NCBI GenBank assembly: GCA_041905405.1
Contig: JAYRLC010000014.1
Span: 1 to 64,000 of the forward strand
From: RAM1 sp041905405
Lineage (GTDB): Bacteria; Pseudomonadota; Gammaproteobacteria; Burkholderiales; Burkholderiaceae_C
Direction of reading: 5' to 3'
Length of the DNA stretch: 64,000 nt
The notes under the pieces are model-generated. The model saw nothing but the letters and a program-made list of their open reading frames with translations, was not told the origin of the DNA and made no database searches. The position numbers and the translations under genes were made by a program. Shown one piece after another: positions 8,864 to 16,834 of this stretch (positions are counted from its first letter, which is position 1; each line of letters opens with the position of its first letter).

Positions 8864-9557
8864 GAACGTCACCCAGAGCTACGGCACGTTCCGCGCGCTG
8901 AACGGCATCAATCTGCATGCGAAAGAAGGCGAACTCGTCGTGCTGCTGGGCGCCAACGGTGCGGGCAAGAGCAGCATCTTCCTGACCGTCAGCGGGTTGC
9001 AGAAGGCCTCGGGCGGCAGCATCCGCTTTCGCAACACCGAGCTCGCCGGCATGAAGCCGTCGCAGATCGTGCAGCTGGGTGTCGTGCACTGCCCCGAGGG
9101 CCGCAAGCTGTTCCCGCAGATGTCGGTGCTGCTGAACCTGATGCTGGGTGCCTATGTGCACGGCGGCGACAAGGCGGGCAATCAGAAGCGGCTTGAAGAG
9201 GTCTTCGACCTGTTCCCCATGCTGGCCGAGAAAAAGGACCAAACCGCCGGCTCGCTGAGCGGCGGCCAGCAGCAGATGGTGGCCATCGGCCGTGCGCTGA
9301 TGGGCCGGCCCCAGGCACTGCTGCTGGACGAGCCGTCGCTGGGGCTGGCGCCGCTGGTGGTCAAGCAGGTGTTCGACGTGATCCAGCGCATCAACCGCGC
9401 GGGCACGACGGTGCTGCTGGCCGAGCAGAACGCCTTTGCGGCGCTGAAGATCGCGCACCGCGCCTACGTGATCGAGGGCGGCCGCATCGTCATGGAAGGC
9501 GACCGCGACAGCCTGCTGGGCAACGACGCGATCCGCCGCGCTTACATAGGCGGGTGA
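8850..9557 (+). CDS. livF: ABC transporter ATP-binding protein LivF
   Basis: LivF is the second ATPase of the importer. The 235-residue protein has an intact Walker A (LGANGAGKSS, about residues 33-42), signature LSGGQQQMVAIGRALM (about residues 133-148) and Walker B LLLDEPSLGLAP. It overlaps livG by 14 bp, so translation is probably coupled. Because this subunit is canonical, the LivG/LivF pair would keep at least one normal Walker A if the LivG change is real. The operon continues to the receptor gene after a palindromic element. Confidence 0.94.
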   Translation: MLSLENVTQSYGTFRALNGINLHAKEGELVVLLGANGAGKSSIFLTVSGLQKASGGSIRFRNTELAGMKPSQIVQLGVVHCPEGRKLFPQMSVLLNLMLGAYVHGGDKAGNQKRLEEVFDLFPMLAEKKDQTAGSLSGGQQQMVAIGRALMGRPQALLLDEPSLGLAPLVVKQVFDVIQRINRAGTTVLLAEQNAFAALKIAHRAYVIEGGRIVMEGDRDSLLGNDAIRRAYIGG

Positions 9558-9587
9558 TATGGCCCACCCCCGATGCGTCTTCGGCGC

Positions 9588-9645
9588 CTCCCCCTCAAGG
9601 GGGCGACACCAGCGGCCCGGCGGAGCCGGTTCCGCGGTGTCACTG
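9588..9645. repeat. Compound palindromic intergenic element between livF and the receptor gene
   Basis: Five C (9590-9594) and five G (9599-9603) form a short hairpin around TCAA. Next to it, CACC-AG-CGG and CCGCGGTG enclose CCGGC-GGA-GCCGG, giving a nested stem. I recall very similar sequences scattered between genes in Comamonadaceae genomes, so it is probably a REP-like dispersed element. Placed inside an operon, it could lower or stabilise the downstream receptor mRNA. No second copy is seen in this window. Confidence 0.55.
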
Positions 9646-9677
9646 GAAAAGAAACCCGTCAACACCAAGGAGACATC

Positions 9678-10820
9678 ATGAAGCTGAAATATCTCGCGCT
9701 TGCTGCCGTACTGACGACCACCTCGGCCTTCGCCCAGGACGTCGTCAAGATCGGCTATTCGGGCCCGCTGTCGGGCGGCGCCGCGCTGTACGGCAAGAAC
9801 GTGCTGGACGGCATGCAGATGGCCGCGGCGGAAATCAACGCGGCCGGGCTGGAGGTCGGCGGAAAAAAGGTGAAGCTCGAGATCGTCGCGCTGGACGACA
9901 AATACAACCCCAGCGAGACGGCCATCAACGCGCAGCGCCTGGTGCAGGAGCACAAGACCGCCGCCATCCTGGTGCCGCACTCGGGTGGCAGCCTGGCACT
10001 GCAGACCAACAACGAGGCGCAGAAATACCTGCTGCTGTCCTATACCAGCGTGCCCCAGGTGCTGGCACGCGGCAACAAGCTCACGCTGCGCATCCCGCCT
10101 GAATTCACGTCGTACGTGCAGCCGTTCGTCAAGCATGCGATGGCCAAGTACGGCAAAAACCTGGCCATCGCCAATGCCGATCACGACTACGCCAAGGCCT
10201 GGACCGCGGTGTTCAAGCCCGCCTGGGAGGGCGCGGGCGGCAAGGTCGTGGCCGACAATCCCATGTCGTACAACCGCGCGACCGACTTCTACAGTGGCGT
10301 GAGCCGCGTGCTGGCCGCGAAGCCCGACGTGATGTTCATCGGCGGTGCGTCCGAGCCCACGGGCCTCGTCGTCAAGCAGGCGCGCGAGCTCGGCTTCAAG
10401 GGCGGCTTCGTCATCATCGACCAGGCCAAGATGGACGAGATGAGCCAGGTCACCGGCGGCTATGCGCCGCTGGAAGGCTCCATCGGCGTGCTGCCTCTGG
10501 TGGACGATCCGCAGCCGGACTCCAAAGCCTTCGTCGAGCGTTTCCGCAAGCTGCACCCCGGCCGCACGCCCAGCTCCGAGGTGTCGCTGAACTACACGGC
10601 GGTCCACGCGACGGCGATGGCCATGAAGCTGGCCGGCACCACGACCGATGCCACCGCCATCCGCGCCCAGCTCGACAAGGCGATGAAAGCCCTGTCGCCC
10701 GCCAACAACCCGCACGGCCTGGACGGTGTGGACGACCGTGGTGGTTCGCTGGCCAACACCCGCGTGGCCGTCATCGAAGGCGGCAAGGTGCGCGAGCGGG
10801 CACTGCGCGACTTCAAGTAG
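9678..10820 (+). CDS. ABC transporter periplasmic receptor, LivJ/HAAT family
   Basis: This 380-residue secreted protein captures the substrate for the LivHMGF importer. The signal peptide is MKLKYLALAAVLTTTSAFA with cleavage before QDVVKIG. The mature part has the receptor-family start (KIGYSGPLSGGAALYGK) and an SGGSLALQ segment in the ligand region. I chose the ATG at 9678 because of the signal peptide and the AAGGAG upstream. Earlier in-frame codons cover the palindromic element. It ends exactly where the convergent IclR gene ends. A SGGS rather than SSASN binding segment suggests a ligand other than leucine. Confidence 0.92.
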   Translation: MKLKYLALAAVLTTTSAFAQDVVKIGYSGPLSGGAALYGKNVLDGMQMAAAEINAAGLEVGGKKVKLEIVALDDKYNPSETAINAQRLVQEHKTAAILVPHSGGSLALQTNNEAQKYLLLSYTSVPQVLARGNKLTLRIPPEFTSYVQPFVKHAMAKYGKNLAIANADHDYAKAWTAVFKPAWEGAGGKVVADNPMSYNRATDFYSGVSRVLAAKPDVMFIGGASEPTGLVVKQARELGFKGGFVIIDQAKMDEMSQVTGGYAPLEGSIGVLPLVDDPQPDSKAFVERFRKLHPGRTPSSEVSLNYTAVHATAMAMKLAGTTTDATAIRAQLDKAMKALSPANNPHGLDGVDDRGGSLANTRVAVIEGGKVRERALRDFK

Positions 10821-11672
10821 TCAACGTGCCCGCCACCGCGAGGCGCCGCGGGGCGGGCTGAGCGCGTCCTCGATGCGCGCCACCATGGCGATCAGGCGCG
10901 GGCGCACTTCGCTCAGCAGGAACTGCGGCGACAGACGCGTCGCCAGGCCGCCGCAGCTGATGGCCATCGGCGGCAGATCATCACCGGCCTGCACGGCACA
11001 GGCAATGCCGTTGATGTGCGGCTGCCATTCACCGAACGAACACGTCACGCCCAGCGTGTTGTGCTCGTGGATGGACCGCTCAATGCCGCGCAGCGTCTGC
11101 GGCCAGCCGGCGGTATCGCGCTTGCGGATGCGCTCCAGAAACTCCTGCCGCTCCTGCGCGCCGATGGCGGCAAGCCATGCGCGCCCGATGGATGTCGTGG
11201 CCACGGGGATGCGTGCGCCGACCGTGAGCAGCGGCGCGGGCGGTTTGACGCTGCGGCAGGTCTCCACGTAAATCATGGACAGGCGGTCGCGCGTGCCCAG
11301 CGCGACCTCGACCTTGCCGAAGGCCGCCAGTTCCTCCATCCACGGCCGCGCGACCTCGCGCACGTCCAGCTTGGACAGCATCGCACTGCCCAGCGACAGC
11401 GTGGCCGTGCCCAGCCGGAACTTGCCGCTGTCACCGACCTGGATAAGGTAGCCCAGCCGCGTGAGAGTGGCCGTGAGCCGCGAGACGGTGGACTTGGGCA
11501 GATTGCAGCGCTGGGCGATGTCCTGGTTGCCCAGACGTGTGCCCGAGCGAAAGCACGCCAGCACCTCGAGCCCGCGCGCGAGCGCGGTCACGAAGTGCCG
11601 GTCTTCCGCGGCACGGACTTTACGGGGAAGTGATTTGGCGGCCGGGGCCGCCGGGGATTTCGCCGTCGCCAT
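10821..11672 (-). CDS. IclR-family transcriptional regulator
   Basis: This 283-residue protein has an IclR winged helix domain after a basic Ala/Pro/Lys-rich N-terminus of about 25 residues. The recognition region NQDIAQRCNLPKSTVSRLTA lies near residues 49-68. An effector domain follows (RIPVATTSIGRAWLAAI, about 152-168). Its stop codon abuts the stop of the receptor gene, so the two transcription units converge. IclR proteins often repress or activate nearby catabolic or transport genes, so the liv operon is a reasonable target, but no operator is identified. The start is supported by CACAAT 6 nt upstream of the ATG. Confidence 0.9.
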   Translation of the reverse strand: MATAKSPAAPAAKSLPRKVRAAEDRHFVTALARGLEVLACFRSGTRLGNQDIAQRCNLPKSTVSRLTATLTRLGYLIQVGDSGKFRLGTATLSLGSAMLSKLDVREVARPWMEELAAFGKVEVALGTRDRLSMIYVETCRSVKPPAPLLTVGARIPVATTSIGRAWLAAIGAQERQEFLERIRKRDTAGWPQTLRGIERSIHEHNTLGVTCSFGEWQPHINGIACAVQAGDDLPPMAISCGGLATRLSPQFLLSEVRPRLIAMVARIEDALSPPRGASRWRAR

Positions 11673-11684
11673 CGGCCCATTGTG
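11673..11684 (-). promoter_or_regulatory. -10 element of the IclR gene, leaderless layout
   Basis: On the minus strand CACAAT is followed by GGGCCG and the ATG. A weak -35 (ATGACG) lies 16 bp further upstream. Confidence 0.5.
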
Positions 11685-11725
11685 GGGCGCGGCGATGGCG
11701 CGTCATGTCGCCTTGGCGCGCGAAC

Positions 11726-13504
11726 TCAGCGGGCCGGCTTGGCCGGGCGCTTGCGTGCATCGTGCGGCACGTAGGGGCGCGGGCCGGCAGCGGGTTTGGC
11801 AAAGGCAGGCTTGCGCGGCGCGAAGTCCGTGCGATCGCCGCGCGGCGCGGCGGCAAAGCCATCGCGCGGTGCACCGCGGCCTTCGTGGCGATTGCCTTCG
11901 TGGCGGGCGCCACCGAAGTCGCCAAAGCCGGCCTTGCGGCCGTAGCCTGCGCCGTTGTCCTCACGGCGCGGGGCGAAGCCACGGTCCTCGCGCGGCGCGA
12001 ATCCGCCGCCGAAACCGCCCGTGCGGCCACCGCCGCCCGGACGGCGATCACGCGACGGGCCGCCACGGCCACGGCCCTTGAAATCACCTTGCGGACGGCT
12101 CTGCGGTGCCCGCTGTTGCGGCTCCATGCCGGGAATCACCTCGGTCTTGAACGGTTGCTTCGTGAAGGCTTCGATGTCGAAGATCTTGCGACGGTCGCGG
12201 AACTCGGCGAAGGTCACAGCCAGGCCGTCACGCCCTGCCCGGCCCGTGCGGCCGATGCGGTGCGTGTAGTCCTCGGACTTCATGGGCAGGCCGAAGTTGA
12301 ACACGTGGGTGATCGTGGGCACGTCGATGCCGCGCGCGGCCACGTCGGTGGCCACCAGCACCTGCACCTGGCCGTTGCGCAGCGCCATCAGGCGGCGGTT
12401 GCGCAGCCCCTGGCTCAGGGCGCCGTGCAGCGCCACGGCGGAGAAACCGGCCTGCTGCAGGTCATTGGCAAGGCCATCGCACTCGATCTGCGTGCTGGCG
12501 AAAACAATCGCCTGGTTGATGGTACTGTCGCGCAGCCAATGGTCCAGCAGCGCGCGCTTGTGCTGGGCGTTGTCGGCCCAGAACAGCACCTGCTTGATGT
12601 TGGCGTGCTTTTCCTGCGGGCTGTCGATCTGGACCTTGCGCGGCTCGCGCATCACGCGGGCGGCCAGTTGCTGGATGCGCGGCGCGAACGTGGCGCTGAA
12701 CATCATGGTCTGGCGACGCTCGATGGTGAGCTGGTTGATTTCGGCCAGGTCGTCGGCAAAGCCCAGGTCCAGCATGCGGTCGGCCTCGTCGACCACCAGG
12801 AACTGCACCTGATCCAGCTTGATCTGCATGGACCGCTGCAGGTCCAGCAGGCGGCCCGGCGTGGCCACGACGAGGTTGGCGTTCTGCAGGCGGGCGATCT
12901 GCAGCTGGTAGGGAATGCCACCCACCACGTTGGCAATGCGCAGGCCGCGGCAGTGCTTGACGAGCTCGATCGCATCATGGGCGACCTGCTGGGCCAACTC
13001 GCGCGTGGGGCACAGCACGAGCGCGCCGGGCGTGGCGGCCTTGAAGTTTCGGGTGTCGGTGGGGTTCTTGCGCTTGGGGCGCTTGGGGGGCGCTTCGCCG
13101 CGCTCGGCGGCTTCGGCCACGGCGCGCTCAAAGTCGGCCCGGGCCTGGGCTTCGGCTTCGGCCTGCTGCGTCAGCAGCGTGTGCAGCACGGGCAGCAGAA
13201 ATGCCGCCGTCTTGCCGCTACCGGTCTGGCTGGACACCATCAGGTCCAGAAATTTGGCCGCCTGGGCGTTGTCGCCCTCGGTGCGCGAACCCATGGCCAG
13301 CGGAATGGCCTTGTCCTGCACGGCGGTGGGCTGCGTGTAGCCCAGGTCTTCGACGGCGCGCAGCAGTTCGGGCGCGAGGCCCAGCAATTCAAATCCGTTG
13401 GGCTCCTTCACCGCAATCGCTTCGCAGGCACCGCCAGCGTCCACGGTTTCAACAAAGGATTCGGCAGGCGAAAAGTCGCCCTTCACTTCAAAAGAGTCAG
13501 TCAT
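11726..13504 (-). CDS. DEAD-box ATP-dependent RNA helicase with Gly/Arg-rich tail
   Basis: This 592-residue helicase unwinds RNA, probably in ribosome assembly, mRNA decay or cold adaptation. Motifs appear in order: Q motif with FELLGL and QPTAVQ, motif I SSQTGSGKT (about residues 90-98), PTRELAQQ, TPGR, motif II VVDEADRML, motif III SAT and motif VI HRIGRTGRAGR. From about residue 440 the tail is low in complexity and rich in Gly, Arg, Asp and Phe (GRGRGG, RTGGFGGGF), as in RhlE and CsdA types, and probably binds RNA without a fixed fold. An acidic stretch of about 35 residues precedes the core. The upstream region carries four hairpins. Confidence 0.93.
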   Translation of the reverse strand: MTDSFEVKGDFSPAESFVETVDAGGACEAIAVKEPNGFELLGLAPELLRAVEDLGYTQPTAVQDKAIPLAMGSRTEGDNAQAAKFLDLMVSSQTGSGKTAAFLLPVLHTLLTQQAEAEAQARADFERAVAEAAERGEAPPKRPKRKNPTDTRNFKAATPGALVLCPTRELAQQVAHDAIELVKHCRGLRIANVVGGIPYQLQIARLQNANLVVATPGRLLDLQRSMQIKLDQVQFLVVDEADRMLDLGFADDLAEINQLTIERRQTMMFSATFAPRIQQLAARVMREPRKVQIDSPQEKHANIKQVLFWADNAQHKRALLDHWLRDSTINQAIVFASTQIECDGLANDLQQAGFSAVALHGALSQGLRNRRLMALRNGQVQVLVATDVAARGIDVPTITHVFNFGLPMKSEDYTHRIGRTGRAGRDGLAVTFAEFRDRRKIFDIEAFTKQPFKTEVIPGMEPQQRAPQSRPQGDFKGRGRGGPSRDRRPGGGGRTGGFGGGFAPREDRGFAPRREDNGAGYGRKAGFGDFGGARHEGNRHEGRGAPRDGFAAAPRGDRTDFAPRKPAFAKPAAGPRPYVPHDARKRPAKPAR

Positions 13505-13697
13505 GTTGGCTCACACAACAACAGCCCGCCCCTGTCGGGCGCGCCGTCGTTCAATGGTTAAAAAACATCAACCATCAAACGACTGCCATGCGGAGCATGG
13601 GCGGTCCATTCGTGGACCATGGTGTGAAGGGAGATGCGCAAAATGCGTTGCTGTTTGCAGCGCAGCCCGCGATTATGGCATGAATCCGGGTTTTTAC
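13505..13697 (-). promoter_or_regulatory. Hairpin-rich leader region before the helicase gene
   Basis: The 193 bp between orn and the helicase start hold four inverted repeats: GCCCG/CGGGC (13524-13540), ATGGTT/AACCAT (13554-13575), CCATGC-GGA-GCATGG (13586-13600) and GGTCCA-TTCG-TGGACC (13603-13618). Such packing is unusual for this gene-dense DNA. As RNA it would fold into a series of stems upstream of a helicase gene, which fits autoregulation or cold-shock control. That function is inference. Confidence 0.45.
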
Positions 13698-14279
13698 CTA
13701 GATCAGCTTGAGGAAGTGCTCACGGTAGTGCACCAGCTCATCGATGGACTCGTGCACGTCGGCCAGCGCCGTGTGTTTCTGCTGCTTTTTGAAGGCGTTG
13801 TAGACCTCGGGGCGCCAGCGCTTGGCCAGTTCCTTGAGCGTGCTCACGTCCAGGTTGCGGTAGTGGAAGAACGCCTCCAGTTTCGGCATGTACTTGACCA
13901 GGAAGCGGCGGTCCTGGCCGATGGTGTTGCCACACATGGGCACGGTTCCCTTGGGCGCGTACTTCGACAGGAAATCCAGCAGGGCCTGCTCGGCGTCGGC
14001 CTCGGTCACGGTGGATGCCTTCACCTTGTCGATCAGGCCGCTGCGGCCGTGCGTACCCTTGTTCCATGCATCCATGCGGTCAAGCTGGGCATCGCTCTGG
14101 TGGATGGCAAAGACCGGGCCTTCAATGCGTACCTCCAGCGACGGGTTGGTCACGATGACGGCAATTTCGATCAGGCGATCGGTTTCGGGGTCGAGCCCGG
14201 TCATTTCGCAGTCCAGCCAGATCAGGTTCTGGTCGGATTTGGCAAGGGTAGGGACAGGGGAGGAAGAGGCGTCGAACAT
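13698..14279 (-). CDS. orn: Oligoribonuclease Orn
   Basis: Orn removes nucleotides from the 3' end of very short RNAs, including pGpG from c-di-GMP breakdown. The 193-residue protein is a DEDDh exonuclease. The first motif is WLDCEMTGLD with Asp23 and Glu25, and the rest of the family sequence is intact (RIEGPVFAIHQSD, GNTIGQDRRFL, DVSTLKELAKRW, HTALADVHESI). The final HTALADVHESI block carries the last His and Asp. It has about 15 extra residues at the N-terminus compared with E. coli Orn. It is divergent from the M48 gene, with only 37 bp between starts. Confidence 0.96.
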   Translation of the reverse strand: MFDASSSPVPTLAKSDQNLIWLDCEMTGLDPETDRLIEIAVIVTNPSLEVRIEGPVFAIHQSDAQLDRMDAWNKGTHGRSGLIDKVKASTVTEADAEQALLDFLSKYAPKGTVPMCGNTIGQDRRFLVKYMPKLEAFFHYRNLDVSTLKELAKRWRPEVYNAFKKQQKHTALADVHESIDELVHYREHFLKLI

Positions 14280-14292
14280 GCTTGTGATTGTC
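14280..14292 (-). promoter_or_regulatory. -10 element of orn, near-leaderless layout
   Basis: On the minus strand GACAAT lies 7 nt before the orn ATG, without a Shine-Dalgarno sequence. Confidence 0.4.
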
Positions 14293-14316
14293 GCCGATGG
14301 CCTAAACTGGAAAGCT

Positions 14317-15573
14317 ATGGATTTTTCCCCGCTGCTGACATTTTGTTTCGCCGGTGCGCTGGTAGCTGGCCTGCTCGTGAAGTTCTGGCTGGCGTCGCGC
14401 CAGATCCGCCACGTGGCCCTTCATCGCGGCGAGGTTCCCGCCGCTTTCACCGAGGCCGTCAGCCTGGCCGCGCACCAGAAAGCCGCCGACTACACCATCA
14501 CCAAGGCCCGCTTCGGCCTGCTGGAGCTGGCCGTTGGCGCAGCCGTGCTGCTGGGCTGGACGCTGCTGGGCGGGCTGGATGCGCTGAACCAGGCCTTGCT
14601 GGCCTGGCTGGGCGGCGGCATGGCGCAGCAACTGGCTTTGCTGGGTGCATTCATGGTGATCGGCGGCCTGATCGACCTGCCGTTCACGCTTTACCAGACC
14701 TTCGTGATCGAGGATCGCTTCGGCTTCAACAAGATGACGTTCAGCCTGTGGCTGGGTGACCTCGTGAAGTCCACCGCCGTGGGAATTGCCATCGGCCTGC
14801 CCATTGCCTGGCTCATCCTGTGGCTCATGGGCGCGGCGGGCGGCATGTGGTGGCTGTGGGCGTGGGGCGTGTGGATGGGCTTCAATCTGTTGCTGTTGCT
14901 GGTCTACCCCACTTTCATCGCGCCGCTGTTCAACAAGTTCCAGCCGCTGGAAGATGAAACGCTCAAGGCCCGCGTCACAGCCCTAATGCAGCGCTGCGGG
15001 TTCGCGGCCAAGGGCCTGTTCGTGATGGACGGAAGCAAGCGCAGTGCCCATGCCAATGCGTACTTCACCGGCTTTGGCGCGGCCAAGCGCGTGGTGTTCT
15101 ATGACACGCTGCTGGCCAAGCTGTCGCCCGGCGAGGTGGACGCGGTGCTGGCCCACGAGCTGGGCCACTTCAAGCACAAGCACATCATCAAGCGCATCGT
15201 GAGCCTGTTCGCACTGAGCCTGGCGGGGTTCGCACTGCTGGGGTGGCTGTCCACACAGGCATGGTTCTACACCGGCCTGGGCGTGCGGCCCAACATGGAT
15301 GCGCCCAACGACGCGCTCGCCCTGCTGCTGTTCCTGCTGGCGGTGCCGGTGTTCACGTTCTTCATTTCGCCGCTGTTCGCCCAGCTGTCGCGCCGGCATG
15401 AGTTCGAAGCCGATGCCTATGCCATGGCCCAGACCAGCGGCCGCGACCTGAGCACCGCGCTGCTCAAACTGTACGAGGACAACGCCTCCACGCTGACGCC
15501 GGACCCGGTGTTCGTGAAGTTCTACTATTCCCACCCGCCCGCCTCCGAGCGGCTTGCAAGGATGAGTGCATGA
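14317..15573 (+). CDS. M48-family membrane zinc metallopeptidase (Ste24/CAAX protease type)
   Basis: This 418-residue membrane protease has several N-terminal hydrophobic segments and the zinc site AHELGHFKHKH (about residues 280-290). A downstream EFEADAYA supplies the third zinc ligand. It resembles Ste24-type CAAX proteases more than short HtpX proteins. In bacteria these enzymes act in membrane protein quality control; the substrate here is unknown. The ATG at 14317 was chosen because the first membrane helix follows directly and the upstream in-frame sequence is antisense to orn. The gene overlaps the pterin dehydratase gene by 4 bp (ATGA). Confidence 0.92.
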   Translation: MDFSPLLTFCFAGALVAGLLVKFWLASRQIRHVALHRGEVPAAFTEAVSLAAHQKAADYTITKARFGLLELAVGAAVLLGWTLLGGLDALNQALLAWLGGGMAQQLALLGAFMVIGGLIDLPFTLYQTFVIEDRFGFNKMTFSLWLGDLVKSTAVGIAIGLPIAWLILWLMGAAGGMWWLWAWGVWMGFNLLLLLVYPTFIAPLFNKFQPLEDETLKARVTALMQRCGFAAKGLFVMDGSKRSAHANAYFTGFGAAKRVVFYDTLLAKLSPGEVDAVLAHELGHFKHKHIIKRIVSLFALSLAGFALLGWLSTQAWFYTGLGVRPNMDAPNDALALLLFLLAVPVFTFFISPLFAQLSRRHEFEADAYAMAQTSGRDLSTALLKLYEDNASTLTPDPVFVKFYYSHPPASERLARMSA

Positions 15574-15905
15574 CGAGCATGCTCAAGAAGGTGGACTGGT
15601 CCACCCACCCCCGCCGCGCCCTGAACCCGACGGAGATCGTCACCCGGCTTGCCTCGGCACCCGGCTGGGCGCTGACCGGCGACGGCGCCGATGTCGCCAT
15701 CCAGAAGACTTACACCTTCGCGAACTACTACGAGACCATCTCGTTCGTGAACGCGCTGGCCTTCATTGCCAATGCGCAGGACCACCATCCCGACCTTTCG
15801 GTGCACTACAACCGTTGCGTCGTGCGGTTCAACACGCATGACGTCAACGGCATTTCTGAAACCGATTTCGACTGCGCGTCCCGTCTCGACGCGCTGCTGG
15901 ACTGA
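15570..15905 (+). CDS. Pterin-4a-carbinolamine dehydratase
   Basis: This 111-residue enzyme dehydrates 4a-hydroxytetrahydropterin, recycling the cofactor of aromatic amino acid hydroxylases. The family core is present: YTFANYYETISFVNALAFIA and the active-site block AQDHHPDLSVHYNRCVVRF (about residues 68-86) with adjacent histidines. The length is typical. It is translationally coupled to the protease gene and followed by rsgA after 8 bp, so the three form one unit. No phenylalanine hydroxylase gene is in the window; such proteins may also serve as molybdopterin-related or general pterin dehydratases. Confidence 0.93.
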   Translation: MTSMLKKVDWSTHPRRALNPTEIVTRLASAPGWALTGDGADVAIQKTYTFANYYETISFVNALAFIANAQDHHPDLSVHYNRCVVRFNTHDVNGISETDFDCASRLDALLD

Positions 15906-15913
15906 GGGCAGGT

Positions 15914-16834
15914 TTGGCTGCCGCAGCCGCGCTGGACACAGGCCTGGTGGTCGGCAGCTTTGGCCGGCACTGCCTGGTGGAAACGCCCGAAGGCCGACGC
16001 ATCATCTGCCATCCCCGGGGCAAGAAAAGCCAGGTGGTGGTGGGGGACCGCGTGCTGTGGCAGGCCTCCCGCGACGAGGGCACGATCGAAAAAATCGAGG
16101 AGCGGCGCAACCTGTTCTACCGGCAGGATGAAATCCGCACCAAATCGTTCGCCGCCAACCTGGACCAGGTGCTGATCCTCATCGCGGCAGAGCCCGAGTT
16201 TTCCGAGAGCCAGCTTGCGCGCGCACTGATCGCTGCTGAAGCGGCCGGCATCCGGCCCGTCATCGCATTGAACAAAAGCGATCTGGTGGAGCCCTTTGAA
16301 CGGGCCTGGGCGCGCCTGCTTCCGTATCAGCACATGCACTATGGGGTGATGCCGCTGTGTCTGCGCCTGTCGGGCGACGTGGACCGCGATCATCTGCGCA
16401 AACAGCTGCAGGGCAAAACCACCCTGGTGCTCGGCCCTTCCGGCGCCGGCAAAAGCACGCTGATCAACCTGCTGGTCCCCGGCGCGCTGGCCGAAACCAA
16501 CGAGATTTCGCAGGCGCTCAATTCCGGCAAGCACACCACAACCAGTACGACCTGGTACTGGGTCGACGATGCGCGAACGACCGCGCTGATCGATTCACCG
16601 GGATTCCAGGAGTTCGGGCTGCACCATATCGAACCTGCGAATCTGCCGGCGTGCATGCCTGACATCCGGGCGCACGTGGGCGAATGCCGCTTCTACAACT
16701 GCACGCACCTGCATGAGCCCGGCTGCGGCGTCATGGCCCAGGTCAGCGCCGAACCGCTGGCGACGCAGATCAGCGCCCGACGCTACAAAATCTATGGCGA
16801 CCTGTTCGCGGAGCTGTCGCAGCCGCGTTACTGA
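15914..16834 (+). CDS. rsgA: Ribosome small subunit-dependent GTPase RsgA
   Basis: RsgA checks late assembly of the 30S subunit and releases RbfA. The 306-residue protein shows the circularly permuted GTPase order: OB-fold N-terminus, G4 NKSD (residues 120-123), G1 GPSGAGKS (174-181), G3 DSPG (227-230), then a zinc knuckle with Cys258, Cys263, His265 and Cys271. The start is a TTG preceded by GAGGGCAGG. No nearby ATG fits the family length. The 3' end overlaps the convergent hisC gene by 7 bp. Confidence 0.95.
   Translation: MAAAAALDTGLVVGSFGRHCLVETPEGRRIICHPRGKKSQVVVGDRVLWQASRDEGTIEKIEERRNLFYRQDEIRTKSFAANLDQVLILIAAEPEFSESQLARALIAAEAAGIRPVIALNKSDLVEPFERAWARLLPYQHMHYGVMPLCLRLSGDVDRDHLRKQLQGKTTLVLGPSGAGKSTLINLLVPGALAETNEISQALNSGKHTTTSTTWYWVDDARTTALIDSPGFQEFGLHHIEPANLPACMPDIRAHVGECRFYNCTHLHEPGCGVMAQVSAEPLATQISARRYKIYGDLFAELSQPRY

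Noticed and set aside
11726..12110. Repetitive DNA in the helicase tail as a possible tandem repeat or CRISPR-like array
   Set aside because: The repeats are irregular Gly/Arg codons of an RNA-binding tail. There is no constant repeat or spacer length.
11537..13561. A 674-codon open frame on the plus strand
   Set aside because: It is antisense to the DEAD-box helicase, whose motifs are all intact. The translation is a low-complexity shadow.
13603..13618. GGTCCA-TTCG-TGGACC as a terminator of orn
   Set aside because: It lacks a following T-run on the minus strand and is 80 bp beyond the orn stop. A leader structure of the helicase gene is more likely.
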